From NCBI GenBank assembly GCA_016794035.1, contig JAEUHS010000033.1:62001-126000 (forward strand): a stretch of 64,000 nucleotides of DNA, given 5' to 3'. The notes below the pieces were generated by a model. That model did no database searches and was not told the DNA's origin. It saw only the letters and a list, made by a program, of their open reading frames with translations. This stretch comes from Planctomycetota bacterium (GTDB lineage Bacteria > Planctomycetota > UBA1135 > UBA2386). The translations under genes and the position numbers were made by a program. Positions 56,009 to 64,000 of the stretch are shown here, in pieces (within the stretch, counting starts at the first letter, position 1; each line of letters begins with the position of its first letter).

Positions 56009-56881
56009 ATGAAGATCACGTTCTTGGCACTGCTCGTCCTGCCGCTGGCATCGCCTGCCGCGGCACAGACCGACCCGAAGGTCCTGTTCACGAGCATCTC
56101 CTGGTCCGAAGCCGAGTCCCCGCTCGGCTTCCAGATCCACCTGCGCGGAGCGATCGCGGACACCGACGGCGCGCACCGCTACGACGTGCTCTACCAGCTG
56201 CGGCAACACGCGAGACCGGGAGAAGCCGGTCCGCTGCTGGGTGACGCGCGGAACCCCGACGGCAGCGCCTTCGTGCTCGGCGAAGCGCCGGCACCCGACT
56301 CCAGCGGTCGGATCGCGTTCGAGTTCGCCTTCGACCTGACGCGCAAGGAACTCAGCGGCATGACGCCGCTCGAGAAGGGCCGTGTGGTGCTGCGGGTCGA
56401 ACCGCAGATCTTCGACAAGACCGCGCGCCGCTTCCTGACGGCGCCGCGATCCGACGCGCTGATCGCCATCGCCGACGTCGGCGAACGCGGCAAGGTCCAC
56501 ACGCTGGTGCCGTTCGGCAAGTGGTTCGGCAACTGCTACGGCGAGCAGTCGGCGACGACCGCGCTGCAACTGCTCGCGTCCCTCGATGCGATCGACTACG
56601 AAGGCAACGCGATCGTCCCGGGGTTCGAGTCGATCTTCGCCAACGAACTGACGAAGCCAGCACAGCTCGTGAGGTTCCTCTCGGCGCTGCCGGCCAGGGA
56701 ACTCGCTTTCGGCAAGAACAACCTGCGCCACTGTCTGGCGGCCCTCGCCGAACACCGGGACGCCGACGTGCGCGCCGCGGCGTCGGCCAAGATCAAGGAA
56801 GCCGAGGCACTGCCAGCGCCCCACCGCGGCGCCGACCACCGCTCGATCTCGTCGTCTCCCCGCAGGTGTTCACCCACCTGA
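56009..56881 (+). CDS. Secreted protein of unknown function, 3' end possibly altered
   Basis: The 290-residue product has GGAGG 8 bases before ATG 56009 and a signal peptide (MKITFLALLVLPLASPAAAQ). A beta-rich domain with EFAFDLTRKELSGMTPLEKG is followed by a helical segment ending RDADVRAAASAKIKEAEAL, which resembles a HEAT repeat. The last ~25 residues (APHRGADHRSISSSP...) lie over a methyltransferase remnant read in another frame, so the natural C terminus has probably been replaced by readthrough. Confidence 0.7.
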   Translation: MKITFLALLVLPLASPAAAQTDPKVLFTSISWSEAESPLGFQIHLRGAIADTDGAHRYDVLYQLRQHARPGEAGPLLGDARNPDGSAFVLGEAPAPDSSGRIAFEFAFDLTRKELSGMTPLEKGRVVLRVEPQIFDKTARRFLTAPRSDALIAIADVGERGKVHTLVPFGKWFGNCYGEQSATTALQLLASLDAIDYEGNAIVPGFESIFANELTKPAQLVRFLSALPARELAFGKNNLRHCLAALAEHRDADVRAAASAKIKEAEALPAPHRGADHRSISSSPRRCSPT

Positions 56882-57167
56882 CGCGAGCGTCGAACGAACG
56901 CTGGATCCGTGAGCTGGTACGCGTCACGCGCCCCGACGGCCGGCCGTTCTTGTCGATGCTCGGCACCTTCTCGCGGTTCGTGCTCCAACGCATGCCGGAG
57001 AATCGAGGGTTCTTCGCGATGAGCGCCGACCGGCGCGGGCTACGTGCGGCGCCTGGCGACCGAACACAGGCTGCACCACCCCCGATGACGCCGTCGACGA
57101 TCGACGCGATGGACGGCGTCGAGGCGGAGTCCAGGACTTCTACGTGCTGCGCCCGCGCGCCGGGTGA
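56842..57167 (+). pseudogene. Decayed SAM-dependent methyltransferase C-terminal part
   Basis: One frame gives LDLVVSPQVFTHLTRASNER then WIRELVRVTRPDGRPFLSML, the motif III/post-III region of class I methyltransferases (VFTHL, W-REL-RV--PDG). Shifted frames continue with GYVRRLATEHRL and end GVQDFYVLRPRAG before TGA 57165-57167, the usual terminal strand. The SAM-binding glycine loop is missing. Frame changes show inactivation. Its left end lies inside the preceding gene. Confidence 0.7.
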
Positions 57168-57323
57168 GGACCGGTTCGCGGCGCGCGCCTGGCAGTTCCC
57201 GGTGCCCTCCGTCCACGGGGCAGTGGTCCGCCGCCGGCGCCTGCGCGTCGACCGGCAGCAGATCGACACGGCGCAGGTCGTGACCAGGAACGTCCTGCCC
57301 GTGAGCGGCCAACTCGCGCAGAT

Positions 57324-59906
57324 TCACGGCGCAATGGCCGCGGCGATGGTCTGGAAGAACCGCGCCGACCACTCGGCATGGCGCGGTCCGACCTGCCGGC
57401 GCACCTGAGCGATCACGAGTTGCTGCTCCGGGTCGATCACGAAGATGCATCCCGAGAAGGAACCGTGCCCGAGGGTGCGCGGGCCGTACAGCAGGTCCTC
57501 GGGACGTCGAGAGCCTGCAGCAGCGCCCGGCTTCAGGTGGTGGACCCAGTGGATGCCGATGCCCTCGTCGGCGGTGTGTCCGCGGTCGGCAACCTGCAAC
57601 GGCTCGGGAAGGAGCTTCTCGAAGGTCTGCGGGGTGATGAACTCCCATTCCCCGTAGCTCCCCCGATTGGCGACCCACTGGGCGAGGATGCCGAGTTCCA
57701 TGGCGGTGAACTCGCCATCGGAGCTCGCATTGCCGATCGGCACATCGCCGAACCCGAGCGGCCGGAACAGGTGTTCGTCGTAGAGCCGCACCGCGCTCCG
57801 GCCCGCGACCAGTTCCATCGCCTTGGCGGCGATCTCGAACCCCATGCCGCTGTATTCGTACCTCGCGCCCGGCGTGTTGGCGTCGATCGCATTGAGAACG
57901 AGGTTCTCGAGGTGTGGATTCCGCATGCCGCCGAAGTCGCCGTGGCCAGACAGGCCACTCGTGTGGTTGAAGCACTGGCGGAACGTCGGGACGCGCGGAT
58001 CGTCCGATGGGTAGTCGGGGAAGACCTTCGACAACCGGTCGTCGAGCGCCATCAGCTCCTGGTCCAGGAACCTGCTGAAGAGCAGCGCGGTGACGGTCTT
58101 GGTGATCGAGCCCACCCAACAGCGGTAGTCGAGCGTCACCGGCTTCCCGCCCCTGTCGACGCCGAAGGCCTCGTGCGTGACGACCACACCATGCCGAGCC
58201 ACGAGGGTCACGAACGGTTCGCCGGTGTCCGCCGCCCACGCCTTGCAGACGGCGTCGAGGTTCGACTTCGCATCGTCCCGCATGCCAGCCTCCTGCCACG
58301 AGCCCTGGTGCAGCACGGTGGCAGGTGCATCGCGGCGGCGCGGCGGCTTCAGCGGGCGAACGCGCGGCCGCAGTCCCTGCAGCTCGAGCTTCAGGGCCAG
58401 ATGGGCGTCGTCGTTCAGGACCGTTGCCGATTCGACGAACCGCGCGGGTCGGCCCAGCGGCACGAACTCGGCGAGTCCCGCCAGGAGGATGGCGCCTGGC
58501 TCGCTGTCGAGAACCGCCTGCGGCACGACGCTCGACGCTGCGCGCGTGAATTCGGCCTGGTGCTCCCGCAACACCTGCGGGGCGTTCGGACCGGGGAAGT
58601 ACGGCATGACGACCGTGAAGTCGGGCACGTAGCCACCGGCAACCGTCGTCGGCAGCGCGTAGAACGTCATTGCGCGCCGGAGCGGCGTTCCATTGGGAGC
58701 GGTGCCTTCGATCCAGGCGATCCACCGCCCGGGCGAACCGGGAACGTCGCTCTCGTTGCAGTTCGCGTCGAACCAGCGCACGCGCAGCGGACCGTGGAAG
58801 CCGAGCCGCCGGACCTCTTCGAGGTCGCGCCAGACGATGCGGGGCGGCTCACCAGGCTTGAACAACCAGGTCCCGTGCCTGGCCGGGATCAACTCCTGGG
58901 ATGCGAACCGCAGCGCATCCTCACGTCGACGGATTCGGTCCTCGTCGCCGCTCGGCGGCGGGGCGGCCTTCGCTGGCGACGCAGGCGGCTCGCCGAACGC
59001 CGCGCGGTAGAACGCCCAGTTCTCATCGCCCATCGCGCGGAGCACGCCCATCGGATCGTGCGCCACACCGGGCAGCACCGACCACGTGTGCGGAATCTCG
59101 AGGCGCTGCAGGTGCTCGTGGAACTCCCTGTTGGGAACGAACGCCTCGTCCTCGGCGCCGATCACGATGCGGACGAGCGAGCCGCGCGCGATCGACCTGG
59201 CGTTCTGCTCGGCCAGCGTGCGCGGGCTGGAGCTGCGGAAGTAGTCCTGATCGCCGCCGTAGACGGTTGCCAGCACCTCCGCCACTCGACGCCGTCCGGC
59301 GCGCGGTGGCTGGATCAGTTCGGCCTGCATCGGCCCTGCCCCGACGATCGAGACGGCGCGGAACAGTTCCGGATGCTCGAACCCCAGCCGCGCCGCGCCG
59401 TACCCACCCATGCTGAAGCCGTCGAGCATCCGCCCCTCCCGCGCCGCGATGGTGCGGTTCGTCGAGTCGATGTGCGGCACGAGTTCCGTGACGATGACCG
59501 TCTCCAGCGGGACCGAGCCATCCTTCCAGTCGACGTACATGCCATCGACGAGGCCATTGACGAACACCACGAGGCACGGCGGCGCCTTCCCCGACTCGAC
59601 CGCCGCATCGAAGTGTCGGGCGACCTCAGGGATCCCCTCGAGGCCGCCCCCCGAGCCGTGCAGCCAGTAGACCACCGGAAAACGCCGCTCCAGTTCGCGG
59701 GTGTACGCGGCCGGCACGTAGAGGTGGTAGCTGACCTTGGCCTTGGCCGCGACGCTGTCGAAGGTGTGGAAGGTGACGCGCGTGGCCCTGACCGCGGGCG
59801 TGACCCACTCGACCTCGGGCGGTCGCGAGGGTCTGGTGAGACCGCCTGACTGCGCTGTCACCGCAGCGGCCGTCGACAACAGGGCCAAGAGCCATTTCCA
59901 AGCCAT
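57324..59906 (-). CDS. Esterase (Fes/EstD-like) fused to a class C beta-lactamase-family domain
   Basis: The 860-residue product starts at ATG 59906 (GAGGAG 9 bases upstream) with a signal peptide (MAWKWLLALLSTAAAVTAQ). The N-terminal alpha/beta hydrolase has FPVVYWLHGSGGGLEG, the nucleophile elbow GFSMGG (Ser165) and a later VAHDPMG His. The C-terminal half is a serine beta-lactamase/penicillin-binding-like domain with SITK (Ser600-Lys603), YSG where YSN is usual, and HGSFSG near the end. Two hydrolases in one exported chain suggest processing of a wall or surface ester substrate. The second domain is intact except for the Asn change. Confidence 0.88.
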   Translation of the reverse strand: MAWKWLLALLSTAAAVTAQSGGLTRPSRPPEVEWVTPAVRATRVTFHTFDSVAAKAKVSYHLYVPAAYTRELERRFPVVYWLHGSGGGLEGIPEVARHFDAAVESGKAPPCLVVFVNGLVDGMYVDWKDGSVPLETVIVTELVPHIDSTNRTIAAREGRMLDGFSMGGYGAARLGFEHPELFRAVSIVGAGPMQAELIQPPRAGRRRVAEVLATVYGGDQDYFRSSSPRTLAEQNARSIARGSLVRIVIGAEDEAFVPNREFHEHLQRLEIPHTWSVLPGVAHDPMGVLRAMGDENWAFYRAAFGEPPASPAKAAPPPSGDEDRIRRREDALRFASQELIPARHGTWLFKPGEPPRIVWRDLEEVRRLGFHGPLRVRWFDANCNESDVPGSPGRWIAWIEGTAPNGTPLRRAMTFYALPTTVAGGYVPDFTVVMPYFPGPNAPQVLREHQAEFTRAASSVVPQAVLDSEPGAILLAGLAEFVPLGRPARFVESATVLNDDAHLALKLELQGLRPRVRPLKPPRRRDAPATVLHQGSWQEAGMRDDAKSNLDAVCKAWAADTGEPFVTLVARHGVVVTHEAFGVDRGGKPVTLDYRCWVGSITKTVTALLFSRFLDQELMALDDRLSKVFPDYPSDDPRVPTFRQCFNHTSGLSGHGDFGGMRNPHLENLVLNAIDANTPGARYEYSGMGFEIAAKAMELVAGRSAVRLYDEHLFRPLGFGDVPIGNASSDGEFTAMELGILAQWVANRGSYGEWEFITPQTFEKLLPEPLQVADRGHTADEGIGIHWVHHLKPGAAAGSRRPEDLLYGPRTLGHGSFSGCIFVIDPEQQLVIAQVRRQVGPRHAEWSARFFQTIAAAIAP

Positions 59907-60179
59907 CGCTGCCATCTCCTCGCGCGCGATCGGGACGAGCAAGCCGCGTCCCGATCCACCCGGACCCAGCCCCGGCACGATCATCGTCCCTTTGCGTCGC
60001 GTCAACACCCGGCCAGACCTCCCCGCGGGCGCTTCGCGATCGTCGGTGGAGTTGCCGCCGCGCCAGTTCGACACATGGGCACGTTCCTCCGCGACGGCGT
60101 CGCATGCTCGTAGAGGGCGAGCCGGAGTGCCGCCGGGGCCCGCGCGCGTCCGCGCCGCCGCCGAGCGCGAATCGCCCCG

Positions 60180-61832
60180 TCAGAGGTTGATCGCGAACAC
60201 GGCGTGGGCGGGCGACTCGATACTGCCGATGCGAAAGCTCACGATTGCGACGGAGTAGGTGCCGGGGTCCAATCGGACCCTGGACGGAAACAGCCAACGG
60301 AACGAGCGCTCTCCCTTGGCCTGCACCTCGATGACTTGTGTCCGGTTCTCCGGGTTCACGGGCGACACGTCCCGTCCTGCGTTCCGGAGGCGCACGTCTC
60401 CGAGCTCGAACGAGATCGCCAAGTCTCTGTCGTTCCTGATTCGCACGGAGACTTCGACGCCCGCCTTGCTGTTCTTGACCTTGAGCACGTCGAACAGAAG
60501 GTCCGCGCTGCGAGTGGTGGGTGGCTGCGCCACGCTCGTCCATTCGTCGCCGGCGATCGAGCCCGCGAGCCAGGTTCCGGCTGCGCCGACGATCAATGCC
60601 AAGACGATCGCCGGGACCAACGCAGGGTTTCGCCGTGCGATGCGACCCACGCTCGTGCGCCATGCGCTCAGCGGGCTGCTGCGCCGCGCGAGCACCCGCT
60701 CCCCAGCGAGGAATCGGCGCAGGTCCTTCGCGAACTCCTCGCACGACGCGTAGCGGTCGCGCCGCGCCTTGGCGATGGCCTTCATCGTGACGGCGTCGAG
60801 TCCGTTGCGCAGCGAACCCGCGAGCTCTTGCAGGCGGCAGCGGCGCAGTTTCAGGATCTCGTCCCGCGAGTTCTTCAGGCTGCTCAGCCGCTGCCGCGGC
60901 GTCGGCGGCTCCTCTTCGCGGATGCAGCGCTGCACTTCGAAGTAGCCCTTCGCGCGCGCCGCCTTGAAGTCGAACGGCAGCACGCCCGCCAGCAACTCGT
61001 AGAGCACGACGCCGAGCGAGAACACGTCGGAGCGCGCGTCGACGTCCTGCGCCGACGTCTCGGCCTGCTCGGGGCTCATGTACTCCGGCGTGCCGATGAT
61101 GCGCCCTTCCTCGGTGAAGAGCGTGCGCTCCGTCAGCCGTTGGTTGGTCGCCTTCGCGAGACCGAAGTCGATCACCTTCACGACGGGCTTGCCGTCGATC
61201 TCGGTGACGAGCAGGTTCGTCGGCTTGACGTCGCGGTGGAGGATCCCGCGATCGTGAGCATGCTGCAGCGCGGCGCAGGCCTGCAGCAGCAACTCGAGCC
61301 GCTCCTTCACCGACAGCCGGTTGTCGTCGCAGTAGCGCGTGATCGAGACTCCGCGCACGAGTTCCATCGCGAACCACGGCCGCCCCGTGGCCGTGGCGCC
61401 GGCGTCGAGCACCTTGGCGACGTTCGGATGATCGAGCAGCGCCAGCGCCTGGCGCTCGGCTTCGAACCGCGCGAGCACCTCCTTCGTGTCCATCCCGACC
61501 TTGATCACCTTGATGGCGACGCGGCGTCGGATCGGTTCGCGCTGCTCTGCCGCATACACCACGCCCATGCCGCCCTCGCCGAGCACGTCGAGGATCCGGA
61601 ACGGACCGAGGCGATCGGGGTGCGATGGGCCGTCGTCCCGGGTCGTTCGCGATCTGGCGTGGTCGCGGCGGGTCGTGAAGCGGCGTCGAAGTTCGTCCGC
61701 GAGATCCGGGCGGCTGGCGCAGGCTCGTTCGAGTGCCGCGGCGTGGGCCGCGGCAGGTTCGGCGAGCAGGGCGTCGAGGAGCGCTTCGATCGGGTCGTGG
61801 TCGCGCCTGTCGTTCCGGTGCTCGGTCCTCAC
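60180..61832 (-). CDS. Ser/Thr protein kinase, membrane anchored
   Basis: With a GTG start at 61832 the 550-residue product has an N-terminal acidic segment (DPIEALLDALLAEPAAAHAA), a Hanks kinase domain (GEGGMG at 85-90, Lys108, HRDVKPTN from 199, DFG at 222-224, GTPEYMSPEQAE), a transmembrane helix (about 403-425, PAIVLALIVGAAGTWLAG) and an external beta-rich domain of about 125 residues. No good ribosome-binding site is seen, so the start is uncertain. A truncated paralogue of its N terminus lies at 46826. Divergent from the TIR gene, 243 bases away. Confidence 0.92.
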   Translation of the reverse strand: MRTEHRNDRRDHDPIEALLDALLAEPAAAHAAALERACASRPDLADELRRRFTTRRDHARSRTTRDDGPSHPDRLGPFRILDVLGEGGMGVVYAAEQREPIRRRVAIKVIKVGMDTKEVLARFEAERQALALLDHPNVAKVLDAGATATGRPWFAMELVRGVSITRYCDDNRLSVKERLELLLQACAALQHAHDRGILHRDVKPTNLLVTEIDGKPVVKVIDFGLAKATNQRLTERTLFTEEGRIIGTPEYMSPEQAETSAQDVDARSDVFSLGVVLYELLAGVLPFDFKAARAKGYFEVQRCIREEEPPTPRQRLSSLKNSRDEILKLRRCRLQELAGSLRNGLDAVTMKAIAKARRDRYASCEEFAKDLRRFLAGERVLARRSSPLSAWRTSVGRIARRNPALVPAIVLALIVGAAGTWLAGSIAGDEWTSVAQPPTTRSADLLFDVLKVKNSKAGVEVSVRIRNDRDLAISFELGDVRLRNAGRDVSPVNPENRTQVIEVQAKGERSFRWLFPSRVRLDPGTYSVAIVSFRIGSIESPAHAVFAINL

Positions 61833-62075
61833 CCCGGCAATGCTGGCCGCCACGCACGCGCGCGGCAACCCCGGTGCGCACCGATTGGCCGATCGCACGT
61901 GCGTTCGCGGAGCGCCGCGTGACCGCCACCGCGACCGGTCCGCTCGGATCGTGTGCGACCGGGGGTGAACGCCCACGCCGAGGCGCCGGTGCCAGGGAGT
62001 TCCGGACGACCAACTCGACGGCAATCCCCGCTTCGGTTGGCCGCCATCCATGAGGGCACTAGCTAGGATCGCGGC

Positions 62076-64000
62076 ATGCCGGACGGGTTCTACGACGCGT
62101 TCCTGAGCTACCGCCACGCCGAACCGGATGCCACGCTGGCTCGCTCCCTGCATACGCTGATCGAGTCCTACTCGCTGCCCGCTCGAGTAGCGCGGGCACT
62201 GGGGCGGCCAAGGCGCCTGCGCGCATTCCTCGACGATCTGGAAGTCGCGGGGGCCTCGAGCCTCACCGCGGAACTGACCAACCGGCTGCGCGCAGCCCGG
62301 AGCCTGGTCGTCCTGTGCACACCGCGCGTCAAGGAATCGCAATGGGTCGCATGGGAGATCGAGGCTTTCCGCGAGCTGGCACCAACTCGTGTGTTCACTG
62401 TGCTCCTGGAAGGCGAGCCGGGCCCATCGATCCCGACGAGCCTGTTCGACCCAACGGCGCCGACGAAACAGGCGTTGTTCATCGACTTTCGCAAGCGGGG
62501 CGCCGCCCGTCGCGCGGAGTTCCTCCGTCTGATCGCGAGCCTGCACGGATGCGATTTCGACGAACTCGCGCGCCGCGACCTGACCCGAAGGCGGCGTGCG
62601 TGGGTGTCCATGTCGCTGGCCGGGATCGTGCTGGCGGGCACCATCGTCGTGTACGAACGACGGACGCAGGGAGTCGTGGCCGAGAGTCGGAACGAAGCGG
62701 CGCGCGTCGTGGTCGAGCAGAGCAAGTCCGAGCTAGCGACCGTCGAGAGCATCGCTGATTCCCGAGCCACCATGGACGTCGGCGGCCTCGTGCGCCAGCT
62801 CGGGCGACAACGCTTCTCGACCAAGGGCGGGCTGGGCTTCCAGCGCAAGCGATTGGATGGCGACCTCGCCAGCGATCTGGGCAAGGCGGCCGAGGCGCTG
62901 GAGTGCTACGTCGCTTCGCTGGCCGAACTCGACGCCTTGGTCGCGGCGCAGGGCCCCACCCCGGACTTGCTGCGGGAGCGGGCAGTGGCCATCGACCGCC
63001 AGGCCGATGCGCTGCTTGCCATGGGACGGCTCGCAGCCGCGCGAACGGCCTACGAAGCCGGCATCGTCGCGGCACGGCAACTGGTCGCGGGCGATCCGGC
63101 GAACCGGAGAGCCCTCTCGTTCCTGCTGGTCGGTCGCGGCGACGTGGCGTGCGACGAGGGACGCGCCACCGCCGCAATGGAAGACTATGACGAGGCCGCA
63201 CGGATCAGGATCGAGCTCGCCCGGGTCGGTGGCGACGAGGACGAAATCGACGTGGCGACCGTGGAGGTCAAGTGCGGCGACGCACGGTCGCTCGCGGGCC
63301 GGCTCGTCGACGCGCTGGGGTTCTATGCTGCCGCGCGGGATCGGCTCGCGACGCTGCAGACGCACTTGGGCCGTGACAAGCGGGTCGTGTCACTCCTGGG
63401 AGTGGCACGGCAACGCGTTGGTCATGCGCTGCTCGACAGTGGCCAGGTTCGAGAGGCCCTGCAGGAGTTCCAGCAGGCATCTCGCGACCTCGCGGTCGCA
63501 TCGCAGCGCGACGAAGAGAACATGGTGGTCCTCCAGCTGGCGGCCGACAGTCATCGCTGGATCTCGGACGCCTGGGTGTCCCAGGGTCGCCTCGCGGACG
63601 CGGCAACCGAATGCGAGACGGCTGTCGCCGCGATGCAGCGACTCTCGGACGCGGATCCCGACATGGTTGCATGGCGCGTCGCGGCGGCGCGGTCAGCGGT
63701 CAACTGCGCCTATGTCAAGGACCGCCAAGGCGACACGGCCTCGGCGATCGAGGTGCTCCGCGCCCAGTTGGTTCGCCTCGGCAACGACGATGGCAACCAG
63801 GACGGCATCGACAGCATGGATGCGCGTGCCGACGTGCTCAGGGCCCTCGGACAGCTGCTCGCGACGTCCGGAGCAGTACCGGCGGCAGTCGATTGCTCGC
63901 GGCAGGCACTGGCCGTGCGCGACCGGATCGCGAAGGCGACCGGAGCGGCCAGCGACCGCATCCGCCTCGGTGATGCACATCACGCATTGGCGCACACCCT
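62076..64000 (+). CDS. TIR domain-transmembrane-helical repeat protein, 3' end outside window
   Basis: The open frame from ATG 62076 continues to the window end without a stop (641 residues visible). Residues 1-150 form a TIR domain: DGFYDAFLSYRHAEPDAT, a FLDD segment, and SQWVAWEIEAF in which W90...E94 matches the WxxxE pattern containing the catalytic Glu of NAD-consuming TIR domains. A transmembrane helix follows (about 176-193, WVSMSLAGIVLAGTIVVY), then a long helical region of TPR-like units (LLAMGRLAAARTAYEAGIVA, HALLDSGQVREALQEFQQAS). Codon use is mixed, less GC-biased than in neighbours. Immune signalling or defence is a plausible role. Confidence 0.85.
   Translation, partial: MPDGFYDAFLSYRHAEPDATLARSLHTLIESYSLPARVARALGRPRRLRAFLDDLEVAGASSLTAELTNRLRAARSLVVLCTPRVKESQWVAWEIEAFRELAPTRVFTVLLEGEPGPSIPTSLFDPTAPTKQALFIDFRKRGAARRAEFLRLIASLHGCDFDELARRDLTRRRRAWVSMSLAGIVLAGTIVVYERRTQGVVAESRNEAARVVVEQSKSELATVESIADSRATMDVGGLVRQLGRQRFSTKGGLGFQRKRLDGDLASDLGKAAEALECYVASLAELDALVAAQGPTPDLLRERAVAIDRQADALLAMGRLAAARTAYEAGIVAARQLVAGDPANRRALSFLLVGRGDVACDEGRATAAMEDYDEAARIRIELARVGGDEDEIDVATVEVKCGDARSLAGRLVDALGFYAAARDRLATLQTHLGRDKRVVSLLGVARQRVGHALLDSGQVREALQEFQQASRDLAVASQRDEENMVVLQLAADSHRWISDAWVSQGRLADAATECETAVAAMQRLSDADPDMVAWRVAAARSAVNCAYVKDRQGDTASAIEVLRAQLVRLGNDDGNQDGIDSMDARADVLRALGQLLATSGAVPAAVDCSRQALAVRDRIAKATGAASDRIRLGDAHHALAHT

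Overview
The window is about 70 % G+C, gene-dense, and reads like a chromosomal piece of a Planctomycetota bacterium. This is inference, from three things: several Ser/Thr kinases with transmembrane segments and extra C-terminal modules (sulfatase-modifying-factor domain, TPR repeats), one paired with an ECF sigma factor; very large secreted beta-propeller proteins built on LPNGDL-AGG and RCC1-type repeats with a common Cys-containing C-terminal domain; and many secreted or lipoprotein genes of unknown function. No tRNA, rRNA or CRISPR array was seen.

Layout. 1-11 kb: end of a glycosyltransferase, a secreted protein, a leucine/valine-type amino-acid dehydrogenase, a kinase-FGE fusion, a small membrane protein, a ChaN-PDZ protein, exonuclease III overlapping an ABC exporter pair, and a secreted protein followed by two tandem copies of a 138-bp repeat. 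11.3-22.7 kb: acetyltransferase plus IF-1; an efflux cassette (adaptor, ATPase, two FtsX/MacB-like permeases, MFS protein) in tight plus-strand order; a DbpA-like DEAD-box helicase; an ABC-F ATPase; a pseudouridine synthase. 22.9-29.7 kb: ECF sigma factor and TPR kinase, a GxSxG protein with a possible peptidoglycan-binding domain, a propeller lipoprotein and a HEAT-like protein.

30-36.2 kb: two divergent, very large lipoproteins that share a C-terminal region and are separated by insertion-sequence scars. 36.3-38.5 kb: a glycine-rich membrane protein, a ZIP metal transporter, a small protein and Dps. 38.7-46.8 kb: three giant secreted repeat proteins, two of them lying between two pieces of an IS91-type transposase. 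46.8-51.2 kb: a chimeric kinase/pyruvate-kinase remnant, an exported CHAT-domain protein, a flavin reductase and a third copy of the 138-bp repeat. 51.3-64 kb: a GroEL scrap, an FHA-transmembrane-Lon-like protease, a PDZ protein, a secreted protein running into a decayed methyltransferase, an esterase/beta-lactamase-family fusion, another kinase, and divergently from it a TIR-transmembrane-repeat protein cut by the window end.

The best candidates for new biology are the TIR protein, the FHA-Lon fusion, the exported CHAT protein and the paired lipoproteins. The spacers are also unusual: several hold short recognisable scraps of common genes (ABC-F, GroEL, pyruvate kinase, FtsX-type permease, hydrolase, methyltransferase, transposases), which suggests extensive gene decay.
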